From the NCBI RefSeq assembly GCF_030719295.1, contig NZ_CP120998.1, positions 265,813 to 329,812 on the forward strand: 64,000 nucleotides of DNA, in the 5' to 3' direction. Every line of letters begins with the position of its first letter. Within the stretch, counting starts at the first letter, position 1. Below, piece after piece: positions 1 to 8,369 of the stretch. Source of the stretch: Streptomyces sp. Mut1. GTDB lineage: Bacteria; Actinomycetota; Actinomycetes; Streptomycetales; Streptomycetaceae. A program made the translations under genes and the position numbers. The notes beneath the pieces are model-generated. The model did no database searches and was not told where the DNA came from. It saw only the letters and a list, made by a program, of their open reading frames with translations.

Positions 1-159
1 ATGTGACCTTTTCGTCGTTTCCGGTATCGCTCCAGCCGTACACGACTACTGTCGCCCAGGATGAACGGAACCGGGCACCCCGGCCCGGTGCGCGATCCGG
101 ACCCGGGCCCTCCATGTCCTCCCCCGACGGGACGGGCCCGGGTCGGGGCGCGTCCGGTC

Positions 160-981
160 TCAGGCGGCGAACAGATCGAACGTCGACGTCCGCCGGGGTC
201 CCGACAGCACATCGAGCAGCGGGTCGACCGCCAGCATCGCCTGGTGCAGCCGCTGCAGTTGCGGCGAGGGCTCGACGCCCAGTTCCTCGATGAGCCGCGT
301 GCGGAGCCGCCGGTACACATCAAGTGCGGAACTCTGCCGGCCGGAGCGGTAGAGGGCGACCATGACCTGTGAGTGAAGCCCCTCGTGGCGTGGGTGACGG
401 GCGGTCAGCTCCATGAGTTCGGCGATGAGTTCCGTGTGCCGGCCCATCCTCAGGTCCGCGTCGATCCGACGCTCCACCGCCACCAGACGGCTCTCCTCCA
501 GCCGCATGGCCTCTATCTCAAGGACCGGGCCGAGCCGTACGTCCACGAGCGTCTGACCGCGCCACAGGTCGAGGGCGGAGCGAAGACGCTCGGCGGCCAG
601 TGCGTTGTCACCCTCCTCGAAGGCGATCTGCCCCTCACGCGCCAGTTTCTCGTAGACCCGGACATCTATATTCAATTCCGGTATCTGCAGTAAGTAACCG
701 CCGTGCCGAGTGGCCAGCACATCCTTCACGCCGTCACGCGAATCCGGACCCATTGCCGTGCCGAGTCTTCGGCGCAGCTGGAGAATATAGGTCTGCAAGG
801 TGGTGAGTGCACTCTGCGGCGGATTCGAGGCCCAGATCTCCTCCATCAGCGTGGGTACCGGCACCACTCGGCTTGGATAAAGCGCAAGCAACGCCAGGAT
901 CTGGCGGGGCTTGCCGGCCGTCGGGACGATCGACCCGCCGTTGACCTCGGCCGACAACGGCCCCAGAAGCTGAACCCTCAT
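160..981 (-). CDS. SARP-family pathway activator (copy 1)
   Basis: Streptomyces antibiotic regulatory protein of 273 residues. An OmpR-like winged helix spans about residues 1-95 (start MRVQLLGPLSAEV, helix PRQILALLAL, TLQTYILQLRRRLG). It is followed by a BTAD activation domain ending near GVEPSPQLQRLHQAML. There is no ATPase or TPR extension, so it is a small ActII-ORF4/JadR-type SARP. The ATG at 981 has GGGGAGGG just upstream. The leucine codon at 691-693 (in GGYLLQI) is TTA, and nearby codons (ATA, AAT, TTG) are also atypical, so translation should depend on the bldA tRNA. It lies 216 bp downstream of a second parallel SARP and is probably its paralogue. Family is clear; target promoters are inferred. 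Confidence 0.93.
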   Translation of the reverse strand: MRVQLLGPLSAEVNGGSIVPTAGKPRQILALLALYPSRVVPVPTLMEEIWASNPPQSALTTLQTYILQLRRRLGTAMGPDSRDGVKDVLATRHGGYLLQIPELNIDVRVYEKLAREGQIAFEEGDNALAAERLRSALDLWRGQTLVDVRLGPVLEIEAMRLEESRLVAVERRIDADLRMGRHTELIAELMELTARHPRHEGLHSQVMVALYRSGRQSSALDVYRRLRTRLIEELGVEPSPQLQRLHQAMLAVDPLLDVLSGPRRTSTFDLFAA

Positions 982-1197
982 TCCGCCCTCCCCGTTGGCG
1001 TCCGCTCGCCCATGGCCTTGAGTGGCCAGAAAGCTGCGCTGGGAAGCAAGCTATCGGGTCAGGACCCACCGAGTGTTTTTCTCCAGCGACTCTGTAGCGG
1101 ACTTCAAATAATTCGGTTTACGCAAGCTCTCGGTCTTTCATTTCCCATGGCTCTTCCGCCGGAAAGAGCCGACCTGTAGCGGAATCATTGCGCTGCG

Positions 1198-2043
1198 TCA
1201 GCTGATCGGCACGGCTCCCGCTCCGCCCAGCGGCAGCACGGAGCCGTTGAGGGGGTTGCGCCCGTCGTCGACCGGGGTCGCCAGCAGGGACTTGTGCAAC
1301 CGCGCGAGCCTGGCCGACGGCTCGATGCCCAGTTCGTGCACCAGGGTGTTGCGCAGCCGCCGGTAGAGCCCGAGGGCCTCGCCCCGGCGTCCCGACCGGT
1401 GCAGCGCGATCATGAACTGGGCGTGCAGGTTCTCGTGGGTGCGGTAACGGCTCACCAGAACCGTCAGCTCGGCCAGCAGTTCGCGGTGGCGCCCCAGCCT
1501 CAGGTCCGCGTCGATGCGCTGGTCGAGGGCGCACAGCCGGGTCTCCTCCAGCCGCTTGACCTCCATGCCCAACTGCCCGCCCGTCTGCACCCCGGAGAAG
1601 GGCGATCCGGTCCACAGCTCCAGCGCCTGCCGCAGGGTTTCGGCGGCCCTGGGGTAGTCGCCCGCGTCCATGGCGCGGTATCCGATGCCGGCGAGCCGGT
1701 CGAACTCCCGTACGTCGCTGACCCCGTCGCCGCTGACGAGCATGTAACCGCCGGGGGCGGTCACCAGGACGTCCTTGGAGGTGCGTGCAGGACGGTCGGC
1801 GGGGTCCTTGAGGAGGGCCACAGCGATGAGGTCGCGCACCTGGAGCACGTAGGTCTGGAGAGTCGTGCGGGCGCTGCGCGGCGGCTTGTCCCCCCACAAC
1901 TCCTCGACAAGGACCGACACGGGCACCACCTGGTCGGCGTGCAGAGCCAACAGAGCGAGAACCTGACGTGGCTTCGGCGCGGTAGGGGTGATGGACACCC
2001 CGTTCTCACGCACCTCCAGCGCACCCAGAGCATCTATGTCCAC
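1198..2043 (-). CDS. SARP-family pathway activator (copy 2)
   Basis: Second small SARP, 281 residues from the GTG at 2043. I chose that start because GGGAGG lies 7 nt upstream and because the reading VDIDALGALEV aligns with the N-terminus of the first SARP; the frame stays open to 2103 without a better site. The winged helix has PRQVLALLAL and TLQTYVLQVRDLI, and the BTAD domain runs to GIEPSARLARLHKSLL. Paired SARPs are common in angucycline clusters and may act in cascade. No TTA codon was noticed in this copy, unlike its neighbour, which suggests that only one of the pair carries the bldA checkpoint. It probably activates the polyketide operons. Confidence 0.92.
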   Translation of the reverse strand: MDIDALGALEVRENGVSITPTAPKPRQVLALLALHADQVVPVSVLVEELWGDKPPRSARTTLQTYVLQVRDLIAVALLKDPADRPARTSKDVLVTAPGGYMLVSGDGVSDVREFDRLAGIGYRAMDAGDYPRAAETLRQALELWTGSPFSGVQTGGQLGMEVKRLEETRLCALDQRIDADLRLGRHRELLAELTVLVSRYRTHENLHAQFMIALHRSGRRGEALGLYRRLRNTLVHELGIEPSARLARLHKSLLATPVDDGRNPLNGSVLPLGGAGAVPIS

Positions 2044-2179
2044 GCAGCTCGCCTCCCTGACTTCCCGTCCTGTGTGCACAAGGCTCACATTAAAAAACAG
2101 CACAGGCGGTTTGTCAATCGACCCGTAACGCCCAACCCCCTTGAGACAAAAGGGGTTTCGGGTGACGTTTGACCCTGTA

Positions 2180-3772
2180 TTACTGGGGCGGGTTGCCGTG
2201 TTTTCGGGATGGCAGGTCGGCGTGCTTGGAGCACAGCATCGCCAGGGAGCGGATGAGCACCCGACGGGTTTCGGCGGGGTCGATGACGTCGTCCACGAGT
2301 CCGCGTTCGGCTGCGTAGTACGGGTGCATCAGCTCGGTCTTGTACTCCTTGACCATGCGGGTGCGCATGGCTTCGGGGTCCTGGGCCTCGGCGATCTGGC
2401 GGCGGAAGATGACGTTGGCGGCGCCTTCGGCGCCCATGACGGCGATCTCGTTGGTGGGCCAGGCGTAGGTGAGGTCGGCGCCGATGGACTGGCTGTCCAT
2501 GACGATGTAGGCGCCGCCGTAGGCCTTGCGCAGGATCAGGGAGATCCTGGGCACCGTCGCGTTGCAGTAGGCGTAGAGCAGCTTCGCGCCGTGGCGGATG
2601 ATTCCACCGTGCTCCTGGTCGACGCCGGGCAGGAAGCCGGGGACGTCCAGAAGAGTGATGATGGGGATGTTGAAGGCATCGCACATCTGTACGAAGCGTG
2701 CGGCCTTCTCGGATGCCTCGATGTCCAGCACGCCCGCGAGGGCCTGGGGCTGGTTGGCGACGATCCCGACGACCTGGCCGTCCATCCGGGCCAGCGCGCA
2801 GATGATGTTGCGGGCCCAGCGCTCGTGGATCTCCAGGTAGTCCCCGTCGTCGACGAGCTCCTCGATCACCTTGTGCATGTCGTACGGACGGTTGCCCTCG
2901 GCCGGCACCAGATCGTACAGCCCCTCGCCACGGCGGTCCGCCGGGTCGTCCGTGGTCACCGGGGGCGGGCTCTGACGGTTGTTCTGCGGAAGCAACGACA
3001 GCAGGTAGCGGACCTCGGCGATGCAGGTCTCCTCGTCGTCGTACGCGAAGTGCGCGACGCCCGAGGTCTCCGCGTGCACGTCGGCCCCGCCGAGGCCGTT
3101 CTGGGTGATCTCCTCGCCCGTGACCGCCTTGACGACGTCCGGACCGGTGATGAACATCTGCGAGGTCTCACGGACCATGAACACGAAGTCCGTCAGGGCC
3201 GGACTGTACGCCGCGCCGCCCGCACACGGACCGAGCATCACGCTGATCTGCGGAATGACACCCGACGCCCTGGTATTGCGCTGGAAGATCCCCCCGTACC
3301 CGGCAAGCGCCGAGACACCCTCCTGGATACGGGCACCCGCACCGTCGTTCAGCGAGACCAGCGGCGCACCGGCCGAGATCGCCATGTCCATGATCTTATG
3401 GATCTTCGTCGCATGGGCCTCACCCAGCGCACCACCGAAGATCCGGAAATCATGCGCGTACACGAACACCGTCCGGCCATCCACCGTGCCCCACCCGGTG
3501 ATCACACCATCGGTATACGGCTTCTTCCCCTCCAGACCAAAACCCGTCGCCCGATGCCGGCGCAACTGCTCCACCTCATGAAACGAACCCTCATCCAGCA
3601 GCAGGGCAATGCGCTCACGCGCCGTCAGCTTGCCCTTGGCGTGCTGCGCTTCCGTCGCCCGGTCGCTCGGCCCGCGCAGCGCCTGCTCGCGGATCGCGTG
3701 CAGTTCGGCCACCCGCCCACCGCCGTCTCCCGTCCCCTGCTCCGTGAGCCCGGAGGCCGTCGCCACAGCCAT
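2180..3772 (-). CDS. Acyl-CoA carboxylase carboxyltransferase (beta) subunit, copy 1
   Basis: Biotin-dependent carboxyltransferase of the AccB/PccB/JadN type, 530 residues. It would use carboxybiotin to carboxylate acetyl- or propionyl-CoA and so provide malonyl-CoA extender units. The crotonase-fold halves are both present: KGKLTARERIALLLDEGSF, the LNDGAGARIQEGVSAL oxyanion region, GPCAGGAAYSPALTDF, and a C-terminal RHGAKLLYAYCNATVPRI. The ATG at 3772 (MAVATASG) follows AAAGGAC; an upstream in-frame start at 3865 would overlap the epsilon gene and lacks a good ribosome site. The biotinylated alpha subunit is not in the window and must come from elsewhere. About 650 bp of its N-terminal half is nearly identical to the copy at 41194-42783, which lies in opposite orientation. 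Confidence 0.95.
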   Translation of the reverse strand: MAVATASGLTEQGTGDGGGRVAELHAIREQALRGPSDRATEAQHAKGKLTARERIALLLDEGSFHEVEQLRRHRATGFGLEGKKPYTDGVITGWGTVDGRTVFVYAHDFRIFGGALGEAHATKIHKIMDMAISAGAPLVSLNDGAGARIQEGVSALAGYGGIFQRNTRASGVIPQISVMLGPCAGGAAYSPALTDFVFMVRETSQMFITGPDVVKAVTGEEITQNGLGGADVHAETSGVAHFAYDDEETCIAEVRYLLSLLPQNNRQSPPPVTTDDPADRRGEGLYDLVPAEGNRPYDMHKVIEELVDDGDYLEIHERWARNIICALARMDGQVVGIVANQPQALAGVLDIEASEKAARFVQMCDAFNIPIITLLDVPGFLPGVDQEHGGIIRHGAKLLYAYCNATVPRISLILRKAYGGAYIVMDSQSIGADLTYAWPTNEIAVMGAEGAANVIFRRQIAEAQDPEAMRTRMVKEYKTELMHPYYAAERGLVDDVIDPAETRRVLIRSLAMLCSKHADLPSRKHGNPPQ

Positions 3773-3807
3773 GTCAGTCCTTTCCCCCAGTACGTAGACC
3801 ATGTCCG

Positions 3808-4020
3808 TCACCGCCAGCTGCCGGGCGCCCGGTAGGCCGCCCGCGGCTCCGGCCACCGGGGCCACTCCGGCTCCAGCCGCTCGCCGTCCCGCTGACGGCC
3901 CCGGGCGCGCAGGCCGAGCAGCAGGACGGTGAGCGCCGCCACCTCCTCGGCGTCGGCCCGCCCCCGCTCGACGCGCAACAGGTCACCCGCCCCGTACTCG
4001 CTGATGTCCAGGTCCCTCAT
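3808..4020 (-). CDS. Acyl-CoA carboxylase epsilon subunit, copy 1
   Basis: Small 70-residue protein, MRDLDISEYGAGDLLRVERG... with AEEVAALTVLLLGLRARG in the middle and a Trp/Pro-rich end (PEWPRWPEP). This is the pattern of actinobacterial carboxylase epsilon subunits: an N-terminal strand, one amphipathic helix containing EE(V/L)AAL, and a basic/Trp C-terminus. Epsilon subunits bridge alpha and beta subunits and raise activity. The ATG at 4020 sits behind GAGGAGG. It precedes the beta gene by 35 bp in the same operon, which supports the call. A 26-bp-stem hairpin at 4101-4163 separates it from the upstream operon. Confidence 0.85.
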   Translation of the reverse strand: MRDLDISEYGAGDLLRVERGRADAEEVAALTVLLLGLRARGRQRDGERLEPEWPRWPEPRAAYRAPGSWR

Positions 4021-4100
4021 GACGGCCTCCTCAGACTCGTTCGATACGCCCGACGGGCGTTCTCGCCCCGCCGGCATCCGGCCGCACGCACCCGACCTCC

Positions 4101-4163
4101 AGGGCGTTTCGTCTGGATCGGGCCGGGCTCGCGGGGTCCGGCCCGATCCGAACGAAACGCCCT
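4101..4163 (-). terminator. Long hairpin overlapping a stop codon
   Basis: The outer arms AGGGCGTTTCGT (4101-4112) and ACGAAACGCCCT (4152-4163), and the inner arms GGATCGGGCCGG (4115-4126) and CCGGCCCGATCC (4138-4149), form a 26-bp stem with one 2-nt mismatch and an 11-nt loop. It overlaps the stop of the condensation-like gene at 4162, so it probably ends that operon before the epsilon gene. There is no clear U-tract, as is common in Streptomyces. Confidence 0.75.
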
Positions 4164-6198
4164 AGGTCCGGCCCGTCACCACCGACCGCAGAGCGGCCGC
4201 GAGGGCGTCCGCGCTCGCCTCGGCGCTCCCCGTGCCCGCCATCACCACGACCGGGACCCGGCCGGGCGCGACGGTGCGCGCGATCTCGTACGCCGTCACC
4301 GCGCCCGGCCCGCACCCGCACAGCAGCAGTCCGCCCCCGCGCACGGCCTCCACGAGAGCGGACGGCAGGGCGAGCGGCGGGCCCTGGCAGCGCAGTTCGA
4401 CAATGCGCTCAGGACCTTCGTGCAGGCGGGCGAAGCGGTCGTAGGCGCCGGCCACCACACCCTCCTGCGCGATCAGGCAGATGACGTCCGCGCCGGGCTC
4501 ACCGCGCCGCAGCGTGGTCAGGGACGGCGCCCGGGGCACCCGCGCCCGGGGCGGCCGCACCGCCGCACGCGGCACGTCCAGACCGTCCAGCACCTGGACG
4601 AGCTGCGCGACGGTGGTGCCCGCGTCGGTGAACTCCGCCAGCGCACGCAGCATCCGCACACACTGCGAAAGCAACAGCGCGGCGTCGTCGTCCCGCAGCA
4701 CCGCCCGGTCGTACAGCGAGGTCAGACCAAGGCTCCCGTCGGGCTCGTGGCGCGCCACGAGCGTGACCGCGGCGCCGCTGCCGCCGACAAGGCGCGGCAC
4801 GTCGACCCGGATGCCCTGGGCCTCCAGTTCCGCGCGCACGGCCGGAACCATCGGCGGCCTGCTGTCGAAATCGACCGTGGTGTCCGCCGCCCGCACCTCG
4901 CGGCCGGTCCACTGGCTCAGCAACTCCTCGCTGACCCAGGGGTAGTTGGCCATGTCCAGTCCGGCGTCGCGCAACCGGAGCATCAGCACCTCCAGCGGCT
5001 CCGCCGGGTCCACGGTCACCGTCAGCGGTGCGCAGCCGCCCAGCAGGCCCGGCACATCGGCCGCCCCCGACAACGCGACGTCCCGCCCCGAAAGACGCAC
5101 ACCGAAGGTCACATGCCCCGGGCGGACGGGGGACTCGGTGGCCCGGTGCAGCAGCAGCGCCCACACCAGGTGCAGCGCGCTGCACTCCCCCGCGCCCCGG
5201 GCGGTCGCCCAGGACCTCAGCCGCAGCACCTGCGCGGGGCTGAGCCGGCGCCGTATCCGGGCGTCCCCGCTCTGCCGCGTGGGGCCGCTCGGCCGGCCGG
5301 GGCCGTCCGCGGCGTCCGGCGGCGGGGCAGCCCGGGACCAGTAGGCGCGTGCGGCGTCCGGGGACTGCGCGGCCAGCCAGCGGGCGTGGTCGCGGACATC
5401 GGGGCGCCGTTCCCCTCCGGGCAGCGCCCCGCCCGCCAGATAGGCGCGGTAGAAGGCCCGCAGGAGGACGTGCACGGCACGCTCGTCCAGCAGCGCCCGG
5501 TGGTACGTCAGCAGGACGCGGGTGGACGGTCCGGACCCGTCGGCTTCGGGCGGGGCGTCCTCGAACAGCGTCAGCCGCAGCAGCCCCGCCCGGTTCAGCG
5601 GGAAGCCCTGGGCCCGGTCGTCCGCCAGCAGCTCGTTCCAGGACCGGAACGCCGTACGGGAGCGGTGGGCGACCTCGATGTCCGCGTGGTCGTGCAGCAC
5701 CAGCCGGGGGGTTGCCACCCAGTCGAACGCGCTGCGCAGCACCACCTCACGGGCCGCCACCGACTGCCAGGCCGCCACGAAGCGGTGCGGGTCCAGCGGG
5801 CCCGTCCAGCGCAGGGCCACCTGCTCGATGTGTCGGCCCGGATCGTCCGGCGCGCGGACGGCGGCCCGCACCCGTGCGCTCTGGGTGCCCGAAAGCGGCA
5901 CGGTCCGCGCGCCCCCCGGCAGCAGCAGGACATCGGCGAGCAGTTCGGGCGACAGCGGCGTCCGGCCACGGGCGGTGTCACGCGGGACGAGCGTCAGCGT
6001 GTGGTGGCTGTCGGTCCGGCTCGTGAACAGGACGGAGAAGGCGTGATGGCGCTCGACGAGCCGGGCCGCCAGCCGGTCGGCCTCGGCCTGTGTCAGCGCC
6101 CCGTGCAGCTCCAGCACATGCGAGCCGTCCGGCGTCGTCGCGGACGCCGTATGGGTCACGCACAGGACGCCGCCCGGGTTCGGGCGTCCACCGTTCAT
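4162..6198 (-). CDS. Stand-alone condensation-domain-like protein with a thioesterase-like tail
   Basis: 678 residues. Residues about 125-540 resemble the NRPS condensation/acyltransferase (CoA-dependent acyltransferase) fold: ALRWTGPLDPHRFVAAWQSV, REVVLRSAFDW and, later, FGVRLSGRD. The signature HHxxxDG is degenerate, HRALLDE at 233-239, so the catalytic second His is Arg. The last ~90 residues look like a clipped alpha/beta-hydrolase thioesterase with LLLCGCGPGAVTAYEIAR, where the nucleophile-elbow serine position (GxSxG) holds Cys. No adenylation or carrier domain is attached. The start ATG overlaps the stop of the PPTase gene (ATGA), so the two are translationally coupled. It may be a scaffold or an acyl- or ester-forming tailoring protein. 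Function is unknown, and activity by the classical mechanism is doubtful. Confidence 0.7.
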   Translation of the reverse strand: MNGGRPNPGGVLCVTHTASATTPDGSHVLELHGALTQAEADRLAARLVERHHAFSVLFTSRTDSHHTLTLVPRDTARGRTPLSPELLADVLLLPGGARTVPLSGTQSARVRAAVRAPDDPGRHIEQVALRWTGPLDPHRFVAAWQSVAAREVVLRSAFDWVATPRLVLHDHADIEVAHRSRTAFRSWNELLADDRAQGFPLNRAGLLRLTLFEDAPPEADGSGPSTRVLLTYHRALLDERAVHVLLRAFYRAYLAGGALPGGERRPDVRDHARWLAAQSPDAARAYWSRAAPPPDAADGPGRPSGPTRQSGDARIRRRLSPAQVLRLRSWATARGAGECSALHLVWALLLHRATESPVRPGHVTFGVRLSGRDVALSGAADVPGLLGGCAPLTVTVDPAEPLEVLMLRLRDAGLDMANYPWVSEELLSQWTGREVRAADTTVDFDSRPPMVPAVRAELEAQGIRVDVPRLVGGSGAAVTLVARHEPDGSLGLTSLYDRAVLRDDDAALLLSQCVRMLRALAEFTDAGTTVAQLVQVLDGLDVPRAAVRPPRARVPRAPSLTTLRRGEPGADVICLIAQEGVVAGAYDRFARLHEGPERIVELRCQGPPLALPSALVEAVRGGGLLLCGCGPGAVTAYEIARTVAPGRVPVVVMAGTGSAEASADALAAALRSVVTGRT

Positions 6199-7007
6199 CC
6201 CCGGTCCCGCGCGCCCTCGTCCTGGGCGGTGGACGTGCCGGTGGCCGCGGACGGGTCCGCCGCCCGGACGGGCGGCGCACCGCGGTGGGCCTCGCTCACC
6301 AGATACCGGTCCTGGACCCGGTGGGTGTCGAAGGTCCAGGCGTCGGCGTCGGGTGCGGGCGCGGCCAGCCTGGTGCGCCCTTCGGCGTCCTCGTCGAAGC
6401 CCACCCGGGAGAAGCTGTGGCGCAGGCCGTAGCCGAGCGCCTTGGTGTACGCCTCCTTCAGGGTCCACAGCCGCAGCAGCTCGGCGCGCTGTCGCTCGGC
6501 GGGCATCACGGCCAGCCGGCGGGCCTCGCGGGGAGTGCACATCTCCTCGCCCATCAGATCGAAGGGAATGGACCGGTCGGCCCGTTCGATGTCCACGCCG
6601 ATCGCCCCCGTGCCGCTCACCGCAACGACGAGCAGTTCGTCGGTGTGCGCCAGGCTCAGCGAGAGCTCGTCCCAGCCGCGCACCCCGGGCCGTCCGCCGG
6701 GCCGGAAGGTGAAGTCGATGGCCTGGACGGGAACCTCCAGCGCCGCGGCCACGGTGTACTTCATGACATAGCGCGAGGCGGCGAACCCGAGCCGCTGCCC
6801 GGTACCGGGGAACTGCCGGTAACGGGGCCAGTCCCGGCCCAGCATCCGGCGCAGCTCGGGGTCGAGCAGCGCGGCCGGCGCCCACACCCCCCACGTGGTG
6901 TGCACGACCACGCGCCCCGCACTGCTGAAACGGTCCTGCACTACGTCCCAGGGGCCGTCGGGGCAGTTCACGTACACCGGCGCCCCACCCCCGGCGGCGG
7001 CGGTCAC
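6195..7007 (-). CDS. Sfp-type 4'-phosphopantetheinyl transferase
   Basis: 270 residues. It transfers phosphopantetheine from CoA to the conserved serine of carrier proteins, here most likely Ser43 of the polyketide ACP encoded at 35226-35495. The two diagnostic motifs are present: IGVDIERADRS (Mg and CoA binding) and LLRLWTLKEAYTKALGYGL. The upstream FAASRYVMKYTVAAAL with SLSLAHTDELLVVAVSG matches the substrate-binding half of Sfp-type enzymes. The start is taken as the GTG at 7007, overlapping the preceding stop (GTGA); an adjacent GTG at 7010 is equally possible. It lies in the middle of a coupled four-gene operon. JadM plays this role in jadomycin biosynthesis. Confidence 0.92.
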   Translation of the reverse strand: MTAAAGGGAPVYVNCPDGPWDVVQDRFSSAGRVVVHTTWGVWAPAALLDPELRRMLGRDWPRYRQFPGTGQRLGFAASRYVMKYTVAAALEVPVQAIDFTFRPGGRPGVRGWDELSLSLAHTDELLVVAVSGTGAIGVDIERADRSIPFDLMGEEMCTPREARRLAVMPAERQRAELLRLWTLKEAYTKALGYGLRHSFSRVGFDEDAEGRTRLAAPAPDADAWTFDTHRVQDRYLVSEAHRGAPPVRAADPSAATGTSTAQDEGARDRG

Positions 7008-8332
7008 CACAGAATCCTGGTGGCATGGAGGTCGGTGTCGGCACTCAGCCGGTCGCGCCGGGCCAGCTCCGCCTCGACACCCGCCTGCGCCGCTTCGAAG
7101 GGGCCGACCGGTGGCAGGCCGAGACGCTGGACGCCACGGGCGAGCGCGACCGGCGCCCAGCCCCCGGAGGCGAGGAAGCGGCTGCCGCCGTACGCGGCCG
7201 CGTCCCGGCCGACCGCCAGCACCACGCAGACCATGAGGAGTTGGGCGTACCGCTCGGCCGCGGCCGCGCCCGCCCCGGGCACTCCCCGCTCTGGCCCGGT
7301 CAGCAGTCTGCGCTCGGCGAGCAGCCGCCGCGCCGCCCGGACCTGCCCGGAAGCCGCTCCGGCCGCGCCGGGGCCGCCACGGGCCGCCGCGGCGTCGAGG
7401 ACACCATGCAGCTCTGCCTCCCAGTCCACGGGCGGCACCTCGCCGCCGGCCACCGCGTCCCCCCGCACCGTGCCGGGGCGGTTCGCGGCGCGGCCGCCAC
7501 CGGGGCCCGCCGACGACGGCAGCGCGCGGATCAGCTGGGCCCTGCAATCGGCCGTCCCGCTCGCCTCGCGCACCCGGGACACCCCGGCCGCCGTCCGCAG
7601 GCACCACCGCAGCGCGGGGCTGTCGGGCCCATGGCCGCACTCGCCCAGGGTGAGCACGGCCTCGTCCAGGATCTCGGCGGCCAGGGCGGGCACGACACAG
7701 CCCGCCGCCGCGCGCAACGCCCGTCCCGTACCGGGCGAACGGCTCAGTGACCGCAGCGCCACGGCCGTCAGGCTCTCGCACGCGAGCAGGTCGGCGAAGC
7801 TCCGGGCGAGCGAGGCACGCCAGCGCGAGAGCCCCGGTGTCCGCCGCTCCCCTTCGGCGACGGCGCGCACCGCCGCACGCAGCGCGGTTCCGGCCGCGGC
7901 GGCCAGTGCCACGGGCCCGAGCAGCCGGGCCAGTTCCACGCTCCGGTCCGGCAGCGGCCCGTCGGGCCCTTCGGCGGACAGGACCGTGGTGACGGCGGCG
8001 TGACCGTGCTCCAGGTCGCGGCGGAACAGCGGGCGCAGGGCCGCGGCCATCACATCGCCACCGGTGAAGTGCCCGCCCTTGCCGGCCGGGCGGATCTCCG
8101 CTTCGACGATGCCGGCGAGCGCGGACAGCAGCCGCCGTCCGCCCTGGTGGGCCAAGGCGTGGTGGCCGTACGGATTGGCCCGGTCGCGCGGGTCCCCGAG
8201 CAACGCCTCAAGCCGCCAGGCGCGCTGGATCGCGGCGGCCGGCAGCGCCGCCGCCGCGTGGAAGGGCGGCACGACGGCCGGCGCGACCGCCCGCTCGTCC
8301 CGCAGGAGCGATCCCTGCCCGCTCACACCCAT
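7004..8332 (-). CDS. Degenerate acyl-CoA dehydrogenase homologue
   Basis: 442 residues, alanine-rich. The start (LEALLGDPRDRANPYGHHAL) and much of the C-terminal half (LARSFADLLACESLTAVALRSL, VVPALAAEILDEAVLTLGE, and the ending LSADTDLHATRI) resemble a subfamily of acyl-CoA dehydrogenases found in actinomycete biosynthetic clusters. The central part that should form the beta-barrel and most FAD contacts seems to be missing or very short, and family members are usually about 100 residues longer. It may be a non-catalytic or altered protein. The ATG at 8332 follows AGGAGGAAGG. Its stop overlaps the PPTase start, and it follows the aromatase gene by 37 bp. Confidence 0.6.
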   Translation of the reverse strand: MGVSGQGSLLRDERAVAPAVVPPFHAAAALPAAAIQRAWRLEALLGDPRDRANPYGHHALAHQGGRRLLSALAGIVEAEIRPAGKGGHFTGGDVMAAALRPLFRRDLEHGHAAVTTVLSAEGPDGPLPDRSVELARLLGPVALAAAAGTALRAAVRAVAEGERRTPGLSRWRASLARSFADLLACESLTAVALRSLSRSPGTGRALRAAAGCVVPALAAEILDEAVLTLGECGHGPDSPALRWCLRTAAGVSRVREASGTADCRAQLIRALPSSAGPGGGRAANRPGTVRGDAVAGGEVPPVDWEAELHGVLDAAAARGGPGAAGAASGQVRAARRLLAERRLLTGPERGVPGAGAAAAERYAQLLMVCVVLAVGRDAAAYGGSRFLASGGWAPVALARGVQRLGLPPVGPFEAAQAGVEAELARRDRLSADTDLHATRILW

Positions 8333-8369
8333 CGGCCTTCCTCCTCGTCGGTCCTGCCGGTGCGGTCGG

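Noticed and set aside
2134..2157. Terminator between the carboxylase and SARP 2 genes
   Set aside because: AACCCC and GGGGTT can pair, but the stem is only 6 bp with a 12-nt loop, too weak to list as a feature.
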